Assembly: GCA_003599255.1 (NCBI GenBank)
Contig: QZJF01000013.1
Span: 1 to 34,094 of the forward strand
Source of the DNA: a candidate division WWE3 bacterium
Lineage (GTDB): Bacteria > Patescibacteriota > WWE3 > UBA101185 > UBA10185
Direction: 5' to 3'
Length of the DNA stretch: 34,094 bases
Of this stretch, positions 7,084 through 14,888 are shown one piece after another; position 1 is the first letter of the stretch, and every line of letters starts with the position of its first letter. The notes under the pieces are model-generated. The model was not told the DNA's origin. It was given only the letters and a program-made list of their open reading frames with translations, and searched no databases. A program made the position numbers and the translations under genes.

Positions 7084-8226
7084 ATGAAAAATAGTATCTC
7101 AAGATTTATCTTCGGATTATTTTATTTTCTGGCTTTTATTCTGGTTTTGTTTATCTCTATTTTTGTGTTTAATCCTTCAGGAGTTTCCTTGGGCGCTATC
7201 TTTCAGAGACTCGGTGGTTTATTTAATGTAGAACAGACGTATAACAATACCTCAGCTTTATTTACGCGTGAGGTAGTACAGGAGGAGTCTGCAGTCACTT
7301 CAGTAGTAGAAAAGGTTTCACCTTCGGTTGTTTCAATAGTAGTAAAAACCTATGATTTTGATATTTTTGAAGGTCCTTCATCCCGTGAATCAGGAATTGG
7401 GACAGGGTTTATTGTAGAATCAAGCGGACTTATCATCACAAACAGCCATGTGGTTGAGGATTCTGAAGGTGAGTACTCTGTAGTTCTGAAAGACGGAACA
7501 ACTTATGATGTAGAAGAGATACATCTGGATGAAATAACTGATATAGCTATTTTAGAGATAACTGCAAGAAATCTACCCATAGTTGAATTCGGTGACTCAG
7601 ATAATTTAAAAGTAGGTCAGAGAGCAATAGCCATCGGAAATGCTCTTGGTAAATTTCAGAACACGGTAACCGTAGGTGTGGTGTCAGGTATTTCAAGGCA
7701 AATTGTTGCTTCCGGGGGCTTCGGGCTTCCGAGCAAGGTTTACGAAAGCGTTATTCAAACTGATGCCGCTTTAAATCCGGGTAATTCCGGAGGGCCATTG
7801 TTAAATTCTGCAGGACAGGTGATTGGAGTCAATGTGGCTACGACTGCAGGTGCAGATAACATAAGTTTTGCAATACCCGTGAATTCCGTAAAACCTATTC
7901 TCGAAGGATTTTTAAAAGAGGGAAGGATAGTTCGTCCATATCTGGGGGTTTATTATTCCATGATTACCGAGGAAATTGCCCGTATAAGAAGTCTTCCTGT
8001 AGGTGCATATATCTCAAGAGTTGTACCTGAATCACCGGCACAAGACGCAGGACTAAAAAGAGGGGACATCATAATTAAAATTCAGGATAGGCAGTTAAAT
8101 GGTGAACAGTCCCTGGCGACGGCACTGGCAAAGTTCAAAGTAGGCGATAAGATTGAGCTTGAGGTTGATAGAGACGGTGAAATAATCAGAGTATCTCTTA
8201 CTCTTGAGGAAGTTCCGAGGGAATAG
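7084..8226 (+). CDS. HtrA/DegP-type serine protease with PDZ domain
   Basis: 380 aa. An N-terminal membrane anchor is at about 8-29 (FIFGLFYFLAFILVLFISIF). The trypsin-like domain has the full triad: H122 in TNSHVVED, D153 in EITDIAILEI and S235 in NPGNSGGPLL. One PDZ domain lies at about 285-375 (YLGVYYSMITEEIARIRSLP, then PAQDAGLKRGDIIIKI). Such proteins degrade or refold misfolded envelope proteins. The catalytic region is intact, so it should be active. Its 3' end overlaps that of the convergent prfA by 29 bp, and no terminator separates them. Confidence 0.96.
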   Translation: MKNSISRFIFGLFYFLAFILVLFISIFVFNPSGVSLGAIFQRLGGLFNVEQTYNNTSALFTREVVQEESAVTSVVEKVSPSVVSIVVKTYDFDIFEGPSSRESGIGTGFIVESSGLIITNSHVVEDSEGEYSVVLKDGTTYDVEEIHLDEITDIAILEITARNLPIVEFGDSDNLKVGQRAIAIGNALGKFQNTVTVGVVSGISRQIVASGGFGLPSKVYESVIQTDAALNPGNSGGPLLNSAGQVIGVNVATTAGADNISFAIPVNSVKPILEGFLKEGRIVRPYLGVYYSMITEEIARIRSLPVGAYISRVVPESPAQDAGLKRGDIIIKIQDRQLNGEQSLATALAKFKVGDKIELEVDRDGEIIRVSLTLEEVPRE

Positions 8227-9190
8227 AGTTTTCATCGATCTTCAGATTGTTTTCAAGAATCTGTCCGATACTACCGCCCATAATATTCTCAATACCATAC
8301 CAGCTTGTTTCGGTTCTATGATCGGTCACTCTGCTCTGGGGATAGTTGTATGTTCTGATCTTTTCGCTTCTGTCACCCGTTCCTACTTGGTTAAGCCTAA
8401 GTTCAGAAATATTTTGCACCTGTTGCTCCTGCATAAGATTATATAACTTGGATTGAAGTATGCCTAAAGCTTTATCTCTGTTTTTTCCCTGCGATCGTTC
8501 TTCCTGACATTCGATGACTATTTGAGTGGGTATGTGTGTTAATCTGACCGCTGTTGAAACTTTATTTACATTCTGACCCCCGTGTCCTCCGGCTCGAAAA
8601 AAATCCCACTTTAACTCTTCCGGCTTGATTTCAATATTGACCTTTTTTAGCTCGGGGAGTACGGCCACAGTAGCTGTAGAAGTATGTATTCTACCCCCCG
8701 ATTCAGTCACAGGTATCCTTTGTACTCTGTGAACACCGGATTCATTTTTCAATAGATTAAATACGTTTTGTCCGCGGAATTCCGCAACCAGGGTTTTTAT
8801 TCCTCCTGCCTCATTTTCGGATCTGAATACCTCTGAGACCTTCCAATTATTCACTTCCGCGTATCTGCTATACATTCTGTAAAGATCAGCCGCAAAAAGT
8901 CCCGCCTCGTCTCCTCCGGTTCCCGATCTAATCTCTACTATTACAATATTGGGATTGATATCAATCTCGCCTCTTGTATCTGTATTAGCTTTCTTTTCCG
9001 ATATAACCGATGATACGGTATCTATAGATTCCCTGAGTGCGTTCACTTGTGTTGTCAGCTGTTGAATTTCTTCTTTGATCAGACTCTGAAGTTGGGAGTC
9101 AGCCTCATTTTTTAACAGTTCTTCATTGCCGCTTATTTCTTTCTGCAGTTTGTCGATTTCCTGTTGTAAATAGTTTGTATTTTCCGTCAT
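8198..9190 (-). CDS. prfA: Peptide chain release factor 1
   Basis: 330 aa, somewhat shorter than typical RF1 (about 355-360). The shortening lies in the N-terminal helical domain, which begins directly with a coiled-coil-like stretch. The peptidyl-hydrolysis loop GGHGGQNVNKVSTAVRLTH is intact. The codon-reading tripeptide is PVT (in VQRIPVTESGG), matching the PxT of RF1 rather than the SPF of RF2, so it should read UAA and UAG. It lies 48 nt after rpmE on the same strand, an rpmE-prfA order common in bacteria. Convergent overlap with the HtrA-like gene is 29 bp. Confidence 0.96.
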   Translation of the reverse strand: MTENTNYLQQEIDKLQKEISGNEELLKNEADSQLQSLIKEEIQQLTTQVNALRESIDTVSSVISEKKANTDTRGEIDINPNIVIVEIRSGTGGDEAGLFAADLYRMYSRYAEVNNWKVSEVFRSENEAGGIKTLVAEFRGQNVFNLLKNESGVHRVQRIPVTESGGRIHTSTATVAVLPELKKVNIEIKPEELKWDFFRAGGHGGQNVNKVSTAVRLTHIPTQIVIECQEERSQGKNRDKALGILQSKLYNLMQEQQVQNISELRLNQVGTGDRSEKIRTYNYPQSRVTDHRTETSWYGIENIMGGSIGQILENNLKIDENSIPSELPQE

Positions 9191-9238
9191 AGGTATATTC
9201 TGATGTAAAAAGAAAAAATATTCAAAAGGGGAATGATT

Positions 9239-9595
9239 CTACTGCTGGTCAGTGCTTTCCGATGCCGGGGATTTTTCATCCTCTTTCATTTGTTTCATAA
9301 GCTCTTTAAGTGTAATGGGTTTGGTTTGTTTTGTCTGTTCAGTCTTGGAAGATTTTTTGTATTTTCTGGCTTCGTATTTTTGCTTGGTTTCTTCGATTTG
9401 TTTTGCTTTTTTATGAAATTTATCCACCCGTCCTTCGGTATCTACAAATTTTTGTTGTCCTGTAAAGAAAGGATGGCAATTGCTGCAGATTTCCACATGA
9501 ATAGATGGAATGGTCGAAATAGTAGTAAACGCGTTGCCGCAAACACAGGTTACTTCGCAGTCTTTAAATAATTTTGGATGTATGTCCTTTTTCAT
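9239..9595 (-). CDS. rpmE: 50S ribosomal protein bL31 with a long C-terminal tail
   Basis: 118 aa, against about 65-75 for ordinary bL31. The first about 65 residues are normal: [19 protein letters not shown] and [21 protein letters not shown], with the Zn-type cysteines CxC and CxxC (the C+ form). The remaining about 50 residues are a Lys/Glu/Thr-rich tail ending in [10 protein letters not shown]. It may be disordered or bind rRNA. bL31 sits at the 50S-30S bridge. An extended -10 lies just upstream, and the gene probably forms a unit with prfA. Confidence 0.95.
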   Translation of the reverse strand: MKKDIHPKLFKDCEVTCVCGNAFTTISTIPSIHVEICSNCHPFFTGQQKFVDTEGRVDKFHKKAKQIEETKQKYEARKYKKSSKTEQTKQTKPITLKELMKQMKEDEKSPASESTDQQ

Positions 9596-9612
9596 AGCTT
9601 TAAACAGAGGGT

Positions 9613-9621
9613 AGTATATCA
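9613..9621 (-). promoter_or_regulatory. Extended -10 (TGA-TATACT) for rpmE-prfA
   Basis: On the minus strand TGA TATACT ends 17 nt before the rpmE ATG, giving a short leader of about 11 nt without a Shine-Dalgarno. The -35 match is poor. Confidence 0.45.
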
Positions 9622-9643
9622 GTAAAAAAGGGGCAAAACAAGC

Positions 9644-10666
9644 TCAGATTTTATGAAGTTTTGCTCTCTTTTTATGTGCGTGATATGAAGATTCGGCTAT
9701 AATCACGCCAACGGCTATTACAGCCCCTCCTATAAGGCTGTAAGTAGTCGGGAGCTCTCCTAATAATACATATGCAAACGGCAGGGTAAAAACGGCTTGC
9801 ATATAGCCAAGTATAGCAGTATCGGACACCGTTACTTTTGTCAGTGACCACTCAAACATGAAATACGCGGCAATTGAAGACAGTAACACCATGTAGAGTA
9901 ACCCTGCAATAGCCGTTTTGTCCAAAAACATAAGATTGTAATTTACGGGACCAAAGAAATTTAAATTTTCGAGTATAGAAAAGGGAAGCATTGTAACCAT
10001 GCCGACGTAAAAGGTTAGGGACATGAGAAGTATAGGGGAGTACTTTTTAGTCATTGGTTTCATATGTATAAAATTCAAACCCTTTTTTATCGTCGGAGTT
10101 ATTTCTCCCATGCTTATCTTGGACCATATTATATAAAGCAGGAAGGCCAGGTTATAAAGAACGGCAAGAATGTTGCCGTAAACACGTAATATAGGCGGTA
10201 CCGCGCTATCGCCTCCGTTTAGTATAGGTTCGAGTGTAACAAAGAGTGTACCAAGCGAGGCAAGGATTATCCCAAACTTGATGCCTTTATTTATCTTATC
10301 GTTGAAAAAGTAATGTCCCGCAGCCATTGAAAGCAAAGGTCCCATCAGATTGATAAATGCATAATCTACTGCAGTTGTGTAATTAAGTGCCAGAAATACA
10401 AGGACAATACTGGATTGTGAGAATATACCCAGGATAATTATTTTAAAATAATCCTTTTTATTTACTGGTTGTTTGCTCAGTTCTATAAACAAAATTGGCA
10501 GAAGGATAATACATACCATCAAAAACCTCAGAAAGATGAATGTATAAGGAGGAAGGTAGTGAAGTGTCAGTTTAATTACGGGACCGGCTGCAGCCCATAT
10601 GAGATTTACTATTACAAGGCCCAGAAAACCTAGGTAGAACGTTGAGGGCAGTAATTTTCTTCTCAT
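9644..10666 (-). CDS. EamA/DMT-superfamily transporter
   Basis: 340 aa with about ten hydrophobic segments in two halves, each resembling an EamA domain (LIWAAAGPVIKLTLHYLPPYTFIFLRF in the first half, VSDTAILGYMQAVFTLPFAYVLLGE in the second). A loop of about 50 residues (SKISMGEITPTIKKGLN onward) separates the halves. Family members export metabolites or amino acids across the cytoplasmic membrane; the substrate cannot be read. The C-terminus is basic (HAHKKRAKLHKI). It starts 20 nt after hisS on the same strand, so the two are probably co-transcribed. Confidence 0.88.
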   Translation of the reverse strand: MRRKLLPSTFYLGFLGLVIVNLIWAAAGPVIKLTLHYLPPYTFIFLRFLMVCIILLPILFIELSKQPVNKKDYFKIIILGIFSQSSIVLVFLALNYTTAVDYAFINLMGPLLSMAAGHYFFNDKINKGIKFGIILASLGTLFVTLEPILNGGDSAVPPILRVYGNILAVLYNLAFLLYIIWSKISMGEITPTIKKGLNFIHMKPMTKKYSPILLMSLTFYVGMVTMLPFSILENLNFFGPVNYNLMFLDKTAIAGLLYMVLLSSIAAYFMFEWSLTKVTVSDTAILGYMQAVFTLPFAYVLLGELPTTYSLIGGAVIAVGVIIAESSYHAHKKRAKLHKI

Positions 10667-10686
10667 TTGTTAATGATATTAATTAA

Positions 10687-12000
10687 TTACAATTGTTTCA
10701 AGAATTCGTTAAAATCCAATGTTGTTTGTGTACCTGTAGAAAGATCCTTTAAAGTAATTTTCTGTTCTTTTAGTTCGTCTTCTCCGGCAATCAGGGCATA
10801 TCTGTAACCTTTTTTGTCAGCGTATTTTAGCTGTTTATCCAGTTTAGTTCCGGTCTGTGTCCACACAAATACGCTTTTCTTGTTACTCCTAAGTTCTTCC
10901 GCAGTTTTTAACGAATACTTGAGAAATCTAGGATCCTCGTCAGGCCAGGTTGTAATAAAGTATTCCACTTCACACTGGAGCCTGGGTAGCAGATTCCAAT
11001 TTCTTAGAAACTCCACCAAAGTCCAATCTCCCATGGCAAACCCTGTAGCCGCCATGTCAAAAGCCCCGAAAATCTCTATTAATTTGTCAAATCTTTCGCC
11101 GCCGAAGAGAGATCTTCTGTTTTTTGGGTTCTTATCAAATACTTCATATACAAGGCCGTCGCTGTAATCAAATCCCCTAATAATGCCCGGGTCAAACATG
11201 CAGTATTTGTCAAGGTCAAATTCACTTAGGGTAGCACGAAGTTTCAATAAGTCTGCGTATCCCTGATTATTTGAAAGAATTTGCTCAGGTATAATGTTTT
11301 GTAAATCATCAAATGTACTGTTCATAAATTGCTCAAGCAGGGAAATCTGTTTTTCATCTAAACCGTATTTTTTGCACTCATCGGCAAAACTTATTGACGT
11401 CATTTTCTTTCTTTTATCCATCAATCTTCTTGCAGTAGCTGCCATATTCTCATCCAATTCAAGAGTACCGGAAAGAAGGGCGCTAATGAGCTTTCGATCG
11501 CTATACTTAAGTGAAAACATGGATTCATCGGCACCGAATTCTTTCATCAGATCGATAATAAGTTGAAAAATTTCAAAATCCGCAGTAATTTCAGTTATTC
11601 CGAATATATTTGCTTCAAGCTGATAAAATTCACGGCCTCTTCCTAACTGGGGTCTTTCATATCGCCAATTATTTCCGATCATAAACCACTTGATAGGTTT
11701 AGGAAGTTGATTGTACTTTTGTGCAATCATTCGGACCGTTCCCGGTGTAAGCTCAGGTCTGATGGCTAATTTTCTGCCGCTTTGATCTTCAAACGAGAAA
11801 AGCTGATTTTTGACAATCTCCTCGCCGGTTTTTGCAGCAAATATCTCCAGTGGTTCCAGAATAGGGAAATCATATTCTTCAAAACCATATCTGACACAGA
11901 CCCTCTTCCAAGTGTCAAAAATATAATTTCTGATCTGCATCTCAGCAGGATAGAAATCTCTGGCTCCGATATAAGGCTGTGTCTGTAATTTTTCCTTCAT
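10687..12000 (-). CDS. hisS: Histidyl-tRNA synthetase
   Basis: 437 aa from ATG 12000. A start nine codons earlier (12027) is possible, but a perfect extended -10 overlaps that stretch and would place the mRNA 5' end next to 12000. Class II motifs: PELTPGTVRMIA, then WRYERPQLGRGREFYQLEANIFG (motif 2). The HisRS-specific loop is RGFDYSDGLVYEVFD, and motif 3 is GFAMGDWTLVEFL. The family's usual GGGRYD appears here as GGERFD. The C-terminal anticodon-binding domain spans about 345-437. It charges tRNA-His in the cytosol. Confidence 0.95.
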   Translation of the reverse strand: MKEKLQTQPYIGARDFYPAEMQIRNYIFDTWKRVCVRYGFEEYDFPILEPLEIFAAKTGEEIVKNQLFSFEDQSGRKLAIRPELTPGTVRMIAQKYNQLPKPIKWFMIGNNWRYERPQLGRGREFYQLEANIFGITEITADFEIFQLIIDLMKEFGADESMFSLKYSDRKLISALLSGTLELDENMAATARRLMDKRKKMTSISFADECKKYGLDEKQISLLEQFMNSTFDDLQNIIPEQILSNNQGYADLLKLRATLSEFDLDKYCMFDPGIIRGFDYSDGLVYEVFDKNPKNRRSLFGGERFDKLIEIFGAFDMAATGFAMGDWTLVEFLRNWNLLPRLQCEVEYFITTWPDEDPRFLKYSLKTAEELRSNKKSVFVWTQTGTKLDKQLKYADKKGYRYALIAGEDELKEQKITLKDLSTGTQTTLDFNEFLKQL

Positions 12001-12010
12001 ACTGATGACC

Positions 12011-12019
12011 ATTATAACA
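12011..12019 (-). promoter_or_regulatory. Extended -10 promoter (TGT-TATAAT) for hisS
   Basis: The minus strand reads TGT TATAAT, consensus extended -10, ending 10 nt before ATG 12000. The implied leader is only a few nt. This element decides the start choice for hisS. Confidence 0.6.
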
Positions 12020-12035
12020 AGTTTCACCTAGGATA

Positions 12036-12064
12036 TTGACTAACAATTTTAATTTTGATATTAA
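12036..12064 (+). promoter_or_regulatory. Possible promoter for the small ORF/leader RNA
   Basis: TTGACT (12036-12041), 17-nt spacer, TATTAA (12059-12064). The start near 12071 would be 5 nt before the ATG at 12076. A second candidate, TTAAGC-17-TATATT (12140-12168), would instead yield an RNA of about 97 nt ending at the 12246 terminator. I cannot choose between them. Confidence 0.35.
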
Positions 12065-12075
12065 TTTATAACTAT

Positions 12076-12213
12076 ATGACTACAATGTCTAAAACCCTCA
12101 ATTTAATATCTTTCGCACAGGCTACCGATAAGGCAGTCCTTAAGCCTGTTTGCATGGTTAGATATATTTTGACCCACTTTTGGTTTGGAGCGTCAGGAGG
12201 GTTTGTCTTGTAG
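12076..12213 (+). CDS. Small ORF (45 codons), possible leader peptide
   Basis: ATG 12076 (alternative ATG 12085) reads to TAG 12211-12213. The product begins MTTMSKTLNLISFAQATDK and ends in a stretch rich in aromatic and bulky residues (CMVRYILTHFWFGASGGFVL). The stop codon falls inside the CTTGTA arm of the predicted anti-terminator, and the ORF end overlaps the TCAGGAGG arm. It could be a leader peptide controlling the terminator at 12246, or a chance ORF. No Shine-Dalgarno is present; a candidate promoter would make it leaderless. Low confidence: it rests on position and structure, not similarity. Confidence 0.3.
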   Translation: MTTMSKTLNLISFAQATDKAVLKPVCMVRYILTHFWFGASGGFVL

Positions 12214-12254
12214 GATATAGAAAAAAGGCTTCGCAGATTACAAGCACCTCCTGA
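12193..12254 (+). promoter_or_regulatory. Putative anti-terminator hairpin of an attenuator
   Basis: TCAGGAGG (12193-12200) is the exact complement of CCTCCTGA (12247-12254), which contains most of the 5' arm of the terminator that follows. Inside it, CTTGTA (12207-12212) pairs with TACAAG (12239-12244). The two stems stack into one long hairpin that would exclude the terminator. This is the layout of transcription attenuators or riboswitch expression platforms. I recognise no known riboswitch class. Confidence 0.4.
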
Positions 12255-12271
12255 TAACAGGAGGTTTTTTT
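12246..12271 (+). terminator. Strong intrinsic terminator
   Basis: ACCTCCTG (12246-12253), ATAA loop, CAGGAGGT (12258-12265), then seven Ts (12265-12271). It is a perfect 8-bp stem, well formed for either a small RNA/ORF end or an attenuator. Confidence 0.85.
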
Positions 12272-12285
12272 GTTTTCACGGAGAC

Positions 12286-12357
12286 TTTTGATATATCGGT
12301 TTTTGCCTTTGGCACATTAGCACCCATGCGCCAAGGGCAGTAATCGGCATATCAAAA
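12286..12357 (+). other. Long imperfect hairpin in the 12440 leader region
   Basis: The outer arms TTTTGATAT (12286-12294) and ATATCAAAA (12349-12357) are perfect. The inner arms TGCCTTTGGC (12304-12313) and GCCAAGGGCA (12330-12339) pair with one G-U. The 3' arm is followed by As, so it is not a terminator. It may be a structured leader or a remnant of an inserted element. Confidence 0.5.
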
Positions 12358-12424
12358 AAAGATACAAGCACATTGATAAGGTTGCCGCGCTTTGCCGAGA
12401 GTGCGGTTAATACTGCATCTGAGC

Positions 12425-12431
12425 AAAGGAG
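12425..12431 (+). promoter_or_regulatory. Shine-Dalgarno AAAGGAG fixing the 12440 start
   Basis: AAAGGAG ends 8 nt before ATG 12440. The in-frame ATG at 12392 lacks such a site and is rejected. Confidence 0.75.
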
Positions 12432-12439
12432 AGTATACG

Positions 12440-14029
12440 ATGAAAGGTTTACCTACATTTGTCGCCCATAGCGGTGACGTACTGGGTATGAAGTGTCTGG
12501 ATATCTTGAAATCCACCAGACCAAAGTATCCGGTATTGGTAATCAGAGACGGTGAAACGGCTCCCGCAGGAACTATCGCTATATACGCCGGTGAAGCCAG
12601 AAACGGCAATTCCGTTGTATATCGAAACCAGCAGTGGCCTTCTCGTCATCTTCGGGTTGCGGCTCATCGCATTTATGAGACAAGGCCGGAATGGGCAGAG
12701 ACAACCCCTTTTGTTGTGGCTGTCAGAGACAACAATAGGGGACACTTGGACAGAGCCTTGCTGTACATGGCAGAAATGTACACAAGGTGGTTTAGAGGAG
12801 AAGCGGGTGTCAGGCTTCCGTGGGAAACCTGGAACGGACATCCGACAACCTATCAGGACTTGATGGAGGGCTGGTTTGACTTTGTGCAGGACAGCATTGG
12901 CAGGGATCAACTGGATGAAATCCTTTCAAGCAGAAGGATTCCGGATCAGTACAGGGATCGTGGCGGTGCGGTTGTATATCAACACTTTCCTCGTGAACGG
13001 GTGCTTACTAACAGGGATCAATCTTCGGGAGAAGCCAAATACTTGTCCTTTGGAACATCAAGCCTTGCGTCGCCACACGACTTTTTACAAGCCATGAAGG
13101 CGGCAATAGAAGCAAATCTCCCTTTGCAGTTCTTCACATACGGCGAAGCATATGATGCCGGAAGACACCTTCGGGAGAGGCTCCTGCCGAGTCTGAAAAT
13201 ATTCGGCCCGGCGGAAGAGAGCGTCATGCACGGACTTGTACCTCCGGACATGTGGAGCAGGAAGGCTCTGGATGTGTTTATGAATCCGGTGGAAGTTTCG
13301 GCATCGTTTTACAGTATGGGACTTTCCAAAATTGCTGAGACAGCAGGTTCCGAAGCGGGATGCAACATGGCTGAATGGTATCGGAATGCCTTGAGAATTT
13401 TGGCTGATAAAGTATTGCAGGTTGTTAAGTCCGACCTTCTAATAACTCTGGAGGAGGAAACCCTACCTGCTCAATACGCTCAATTGCGTGTTTCAGCATT
13501 GGCGGACATGGTGCATGTTGCATTGGGACACTCAGGAAACATTCTCAACGGTCCCTCAGGGGAAAACGTTCCAAGTGATCTTGCCGGATTCAGTTCTCTT
13601 TCCGGGAAAACTCTTGGCGAGTTGTTTTCCAATGGCTGGTGGCTAGGAGGTGCCTCGATCTACTACCTTTGGTACAAGCAGTCAGAGGTAATTCCGTTTG
13701 TAAGTATGGTCAATGACGGAGATTGGGGAAAAGTCAACCTGATGGCACGTGAGTGGCTTAAACCGCCTTATGAACTTTATGCCATGCCGGTCGGGTACTA
13801 TCGCATTTATCCCAGGTTGCACTCTGGTGAACTAAGCCATACCGCGATAGATCCATGGGTGTTTTTGGAGTTGATGGAACGGTGGGGAAGTGCTGTCACT
13901 GCTTCTGTCATTCGACGCATGTGGGAAAGCCTTGAAGCGCCTTTAAAAAGGCACAACATAGGCAAGCGCACCTATATAGAGGTGGGGGAAAGCGGCATAT
14001 CTGTCCGCGTAGTGCCTCCGGCTCAATAG
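12440..14029 (+). CDS. Large orphan protein of unknown function
   Basis: 529 aa; I recognise no family. There is no signal peptide, membrane segment or P-loop. The first about 75 residues (VAHSGDVLGMKCLDILKST, then YPVLVIRDGETAPAGTIAIY) look like an alpha/beta domain. The rest is Trp- and Arg-rich and probably largely helical (GWWLGGASIYYLWYKQSE, VIRRMWESLEAPLKRH). It ends with a short beta-like tail. Codon use is visibly richer in G and C than in the neighbouring glycosyltransferase genes. The gene has a strong Shine-Dalgarno, sits alone between a terminator-bearing leader (12246) and a long hairpin (14047-14088), and so looks like a self-contained, perhaps acquired, unit. It ends in TAG at 14027-14029. 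Confidence 0.8.
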   Translation: MKGLPTFVAHSGDVLGMKCLDILKSTRPKYPVLVIRDGETAPAGTIAIYAGEARNGNSVVYRNQQWPSRHLRVAAHRIYETRPEWAETTPFVVAVRDNNRGHLDRALLYMAEMYTRWFRGEAGVRLPWETWNGHPTTYQDLMEGWFDFVQDSIGRDQLDEILSSRRIPDQYRDRGGAVVYQHFPRERVLTNRDQSSGEAKYLSFGTSSLASPHDFLQAMKAAIEANLPLQFFTYGEAYDAGRHLRERLLPSLKIFGPAEESVMHGLVPPDMWSRKALDVFMNPVEVSASFYSMGLSKIAETAGSEAGCNMAEWYRNALRILADKVLQVVKSDLLITLEEETLPAQYAQLRVSALADMVHVALGHSGNILNGPSGENVPSDLAGFSSLSGKTLGELFSNGWWLGGASIYYLWYKQSEVIPFVSMVNDGDWGKVNLMAREWLKPPYELYAMPVGYYRIYPRLHSGELSHTAIDPWVFLELMERWGSAVTASVIRRMWESLEAPLKRHNIGKRTYIEVGESGISVRVVPPAQ

Positions 14030-14046
14030 TTTAAATGTGCGTATAG

Positions 14047-14088
14047 ACTGGCAGATGCTTTTTGAGAAATCTCAAAGTATCTGCCAGT
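14047..14088 (+). terminator. Long hairpin after the orphan gene
   Basis: ACTGGCAGAT (14047-14056) pairs perfectly with ATCTGCCAGT (14079-14088). An inner TTTGAG/CTCAAA stem closes on an AAAT loop. The downstream tract (TACTTATT) is a weak U-run, so it may be an imperfect terminator or an mRNA-end or processing hairpin. Confidence 0.5.
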
Positions 14089-14117
14089 TACTTATTAAGT
14101 AAATTTGAGGAAAAAAG

Positions 14118-14885
14118 ATGAAAGAACTTAAAGAAGAAAAATTAAAAGTTTTAGTGTTTACTGCTCACCCGGATGATCATTTTCCGTGCAGCGGCACTAT
14201 GATAAAACTGCGGAAAGCGGGAATGGAGCTGTACGAGTGTCTATTTACCGACGGGGAGACTTCCGGAATGTTTAAAGACGGTAAGTTTCAGGAAAACGTG
14301 AATAAAGAAGAACTTAAAGAGGTTAGATCAGAAGAATTCAAAAAAGCTACAACAGTGCTTGGCACTAAAGAAGTATTCCTCCTTCATCAGCCCAATAACG
14401 GTATTCAACGCAATTACGATCTAGTCCTAAAGGTTATTGAGTTAATCAGAAAAGTGCGTCCGTACATAGTTCTAATGCATGGTTCTAATGACTATCACCC
14501 CGACCACAGAGCGCTTCATGAAATAGTCGTTGAGGCACTTCGTGCTGCAAGCATTCCCAAGGCGCTGGAGCTCGGAGAACGATATAGGGTTCCTATAGCC
14601 CTCTGTTTTGATGGGCTCTATATGACCAATTCGCAGTTAATTATGGATGTCAGCGATGTAGAGAATGATAAAAAAGAAATTGTTGAATGCTACAAGAGCC
14701 AGATACCCCAAAACACAATAGGTTACAAAGTTGACGATGCTATATGTACTTACAGGGCTTACCAGAGGGGATTTATTAATTATCTGGAGAAAAGCGGCGC
14801 TATGGCCGAGGCATTTTCGATTCCAGAAAAGTATCCGATTGCGGGGGATGAGATTTTGCGCTTTCTGTTGGCACAAAGTCAATAA
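14118..14885 (+). CDS. PIG-L/LmbE-family deacetylase
   Basis: 255 aa. The N-terminus has FTAHPDDHFPCSG (HPDD at 17-20), the zinc-binding signature. A second metal-site motif is GSNDYHPDHRALHEIV. Members are zinc-dependent N-deacetylases acting on GlcNAc-linked substrates such as GlcNAc-inositol, bacillithiol/mycothiol precursors or glycan sugars. Three nt separate it from the following glycosyltransferase, which points to a glycan or glycolipid substrate; the exact one is unknown. GAGG lies a suitable distance before the ATG. Confidence 0.92.
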   Translation: MKELKEEKLKVLVFTAHPDDHFPCSGTMIKLRKAGMELYECLFTDGETSGMFKDGKFQENVNKEELKEVRSEEFKKATTVLGTKEVFLLHQPNNGIQRNYDLVLKVIELIRKVRPYIVLMHGSNDYHPDHRALHEIVVEALRAASIPKALELGERYRVPIALCFDGLYMTNSQLIMDVSDVENDKKEIVECYKSQIPQNTIGYKVDDAICTYRAYQRGFINYLEKSGAMAEAFSIPEKYPIAGDEILRFLLAQSQ

Positions 14886-14888
14886 AAA

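Noticed and set aside
9233-9571. 112-aa plus-strand ORF rich in Phe/Leu
   Set aside because: It is the antisense shadow of rpmE, whose Zn motif and start are clear.
12286-12357. Terminator for a plus- or minus-strand transcript
   Set aside because: Neither strand has a T-run after the stem; the plus strand has an A-run.
12392-12439. Longer N-terminus (16 residues) for the orphan gene
   Set aside because: A strong AAAGGAG lies 8 nt before ATG 12440, while 12392 has no ribosome-binding site or adjacent -10.
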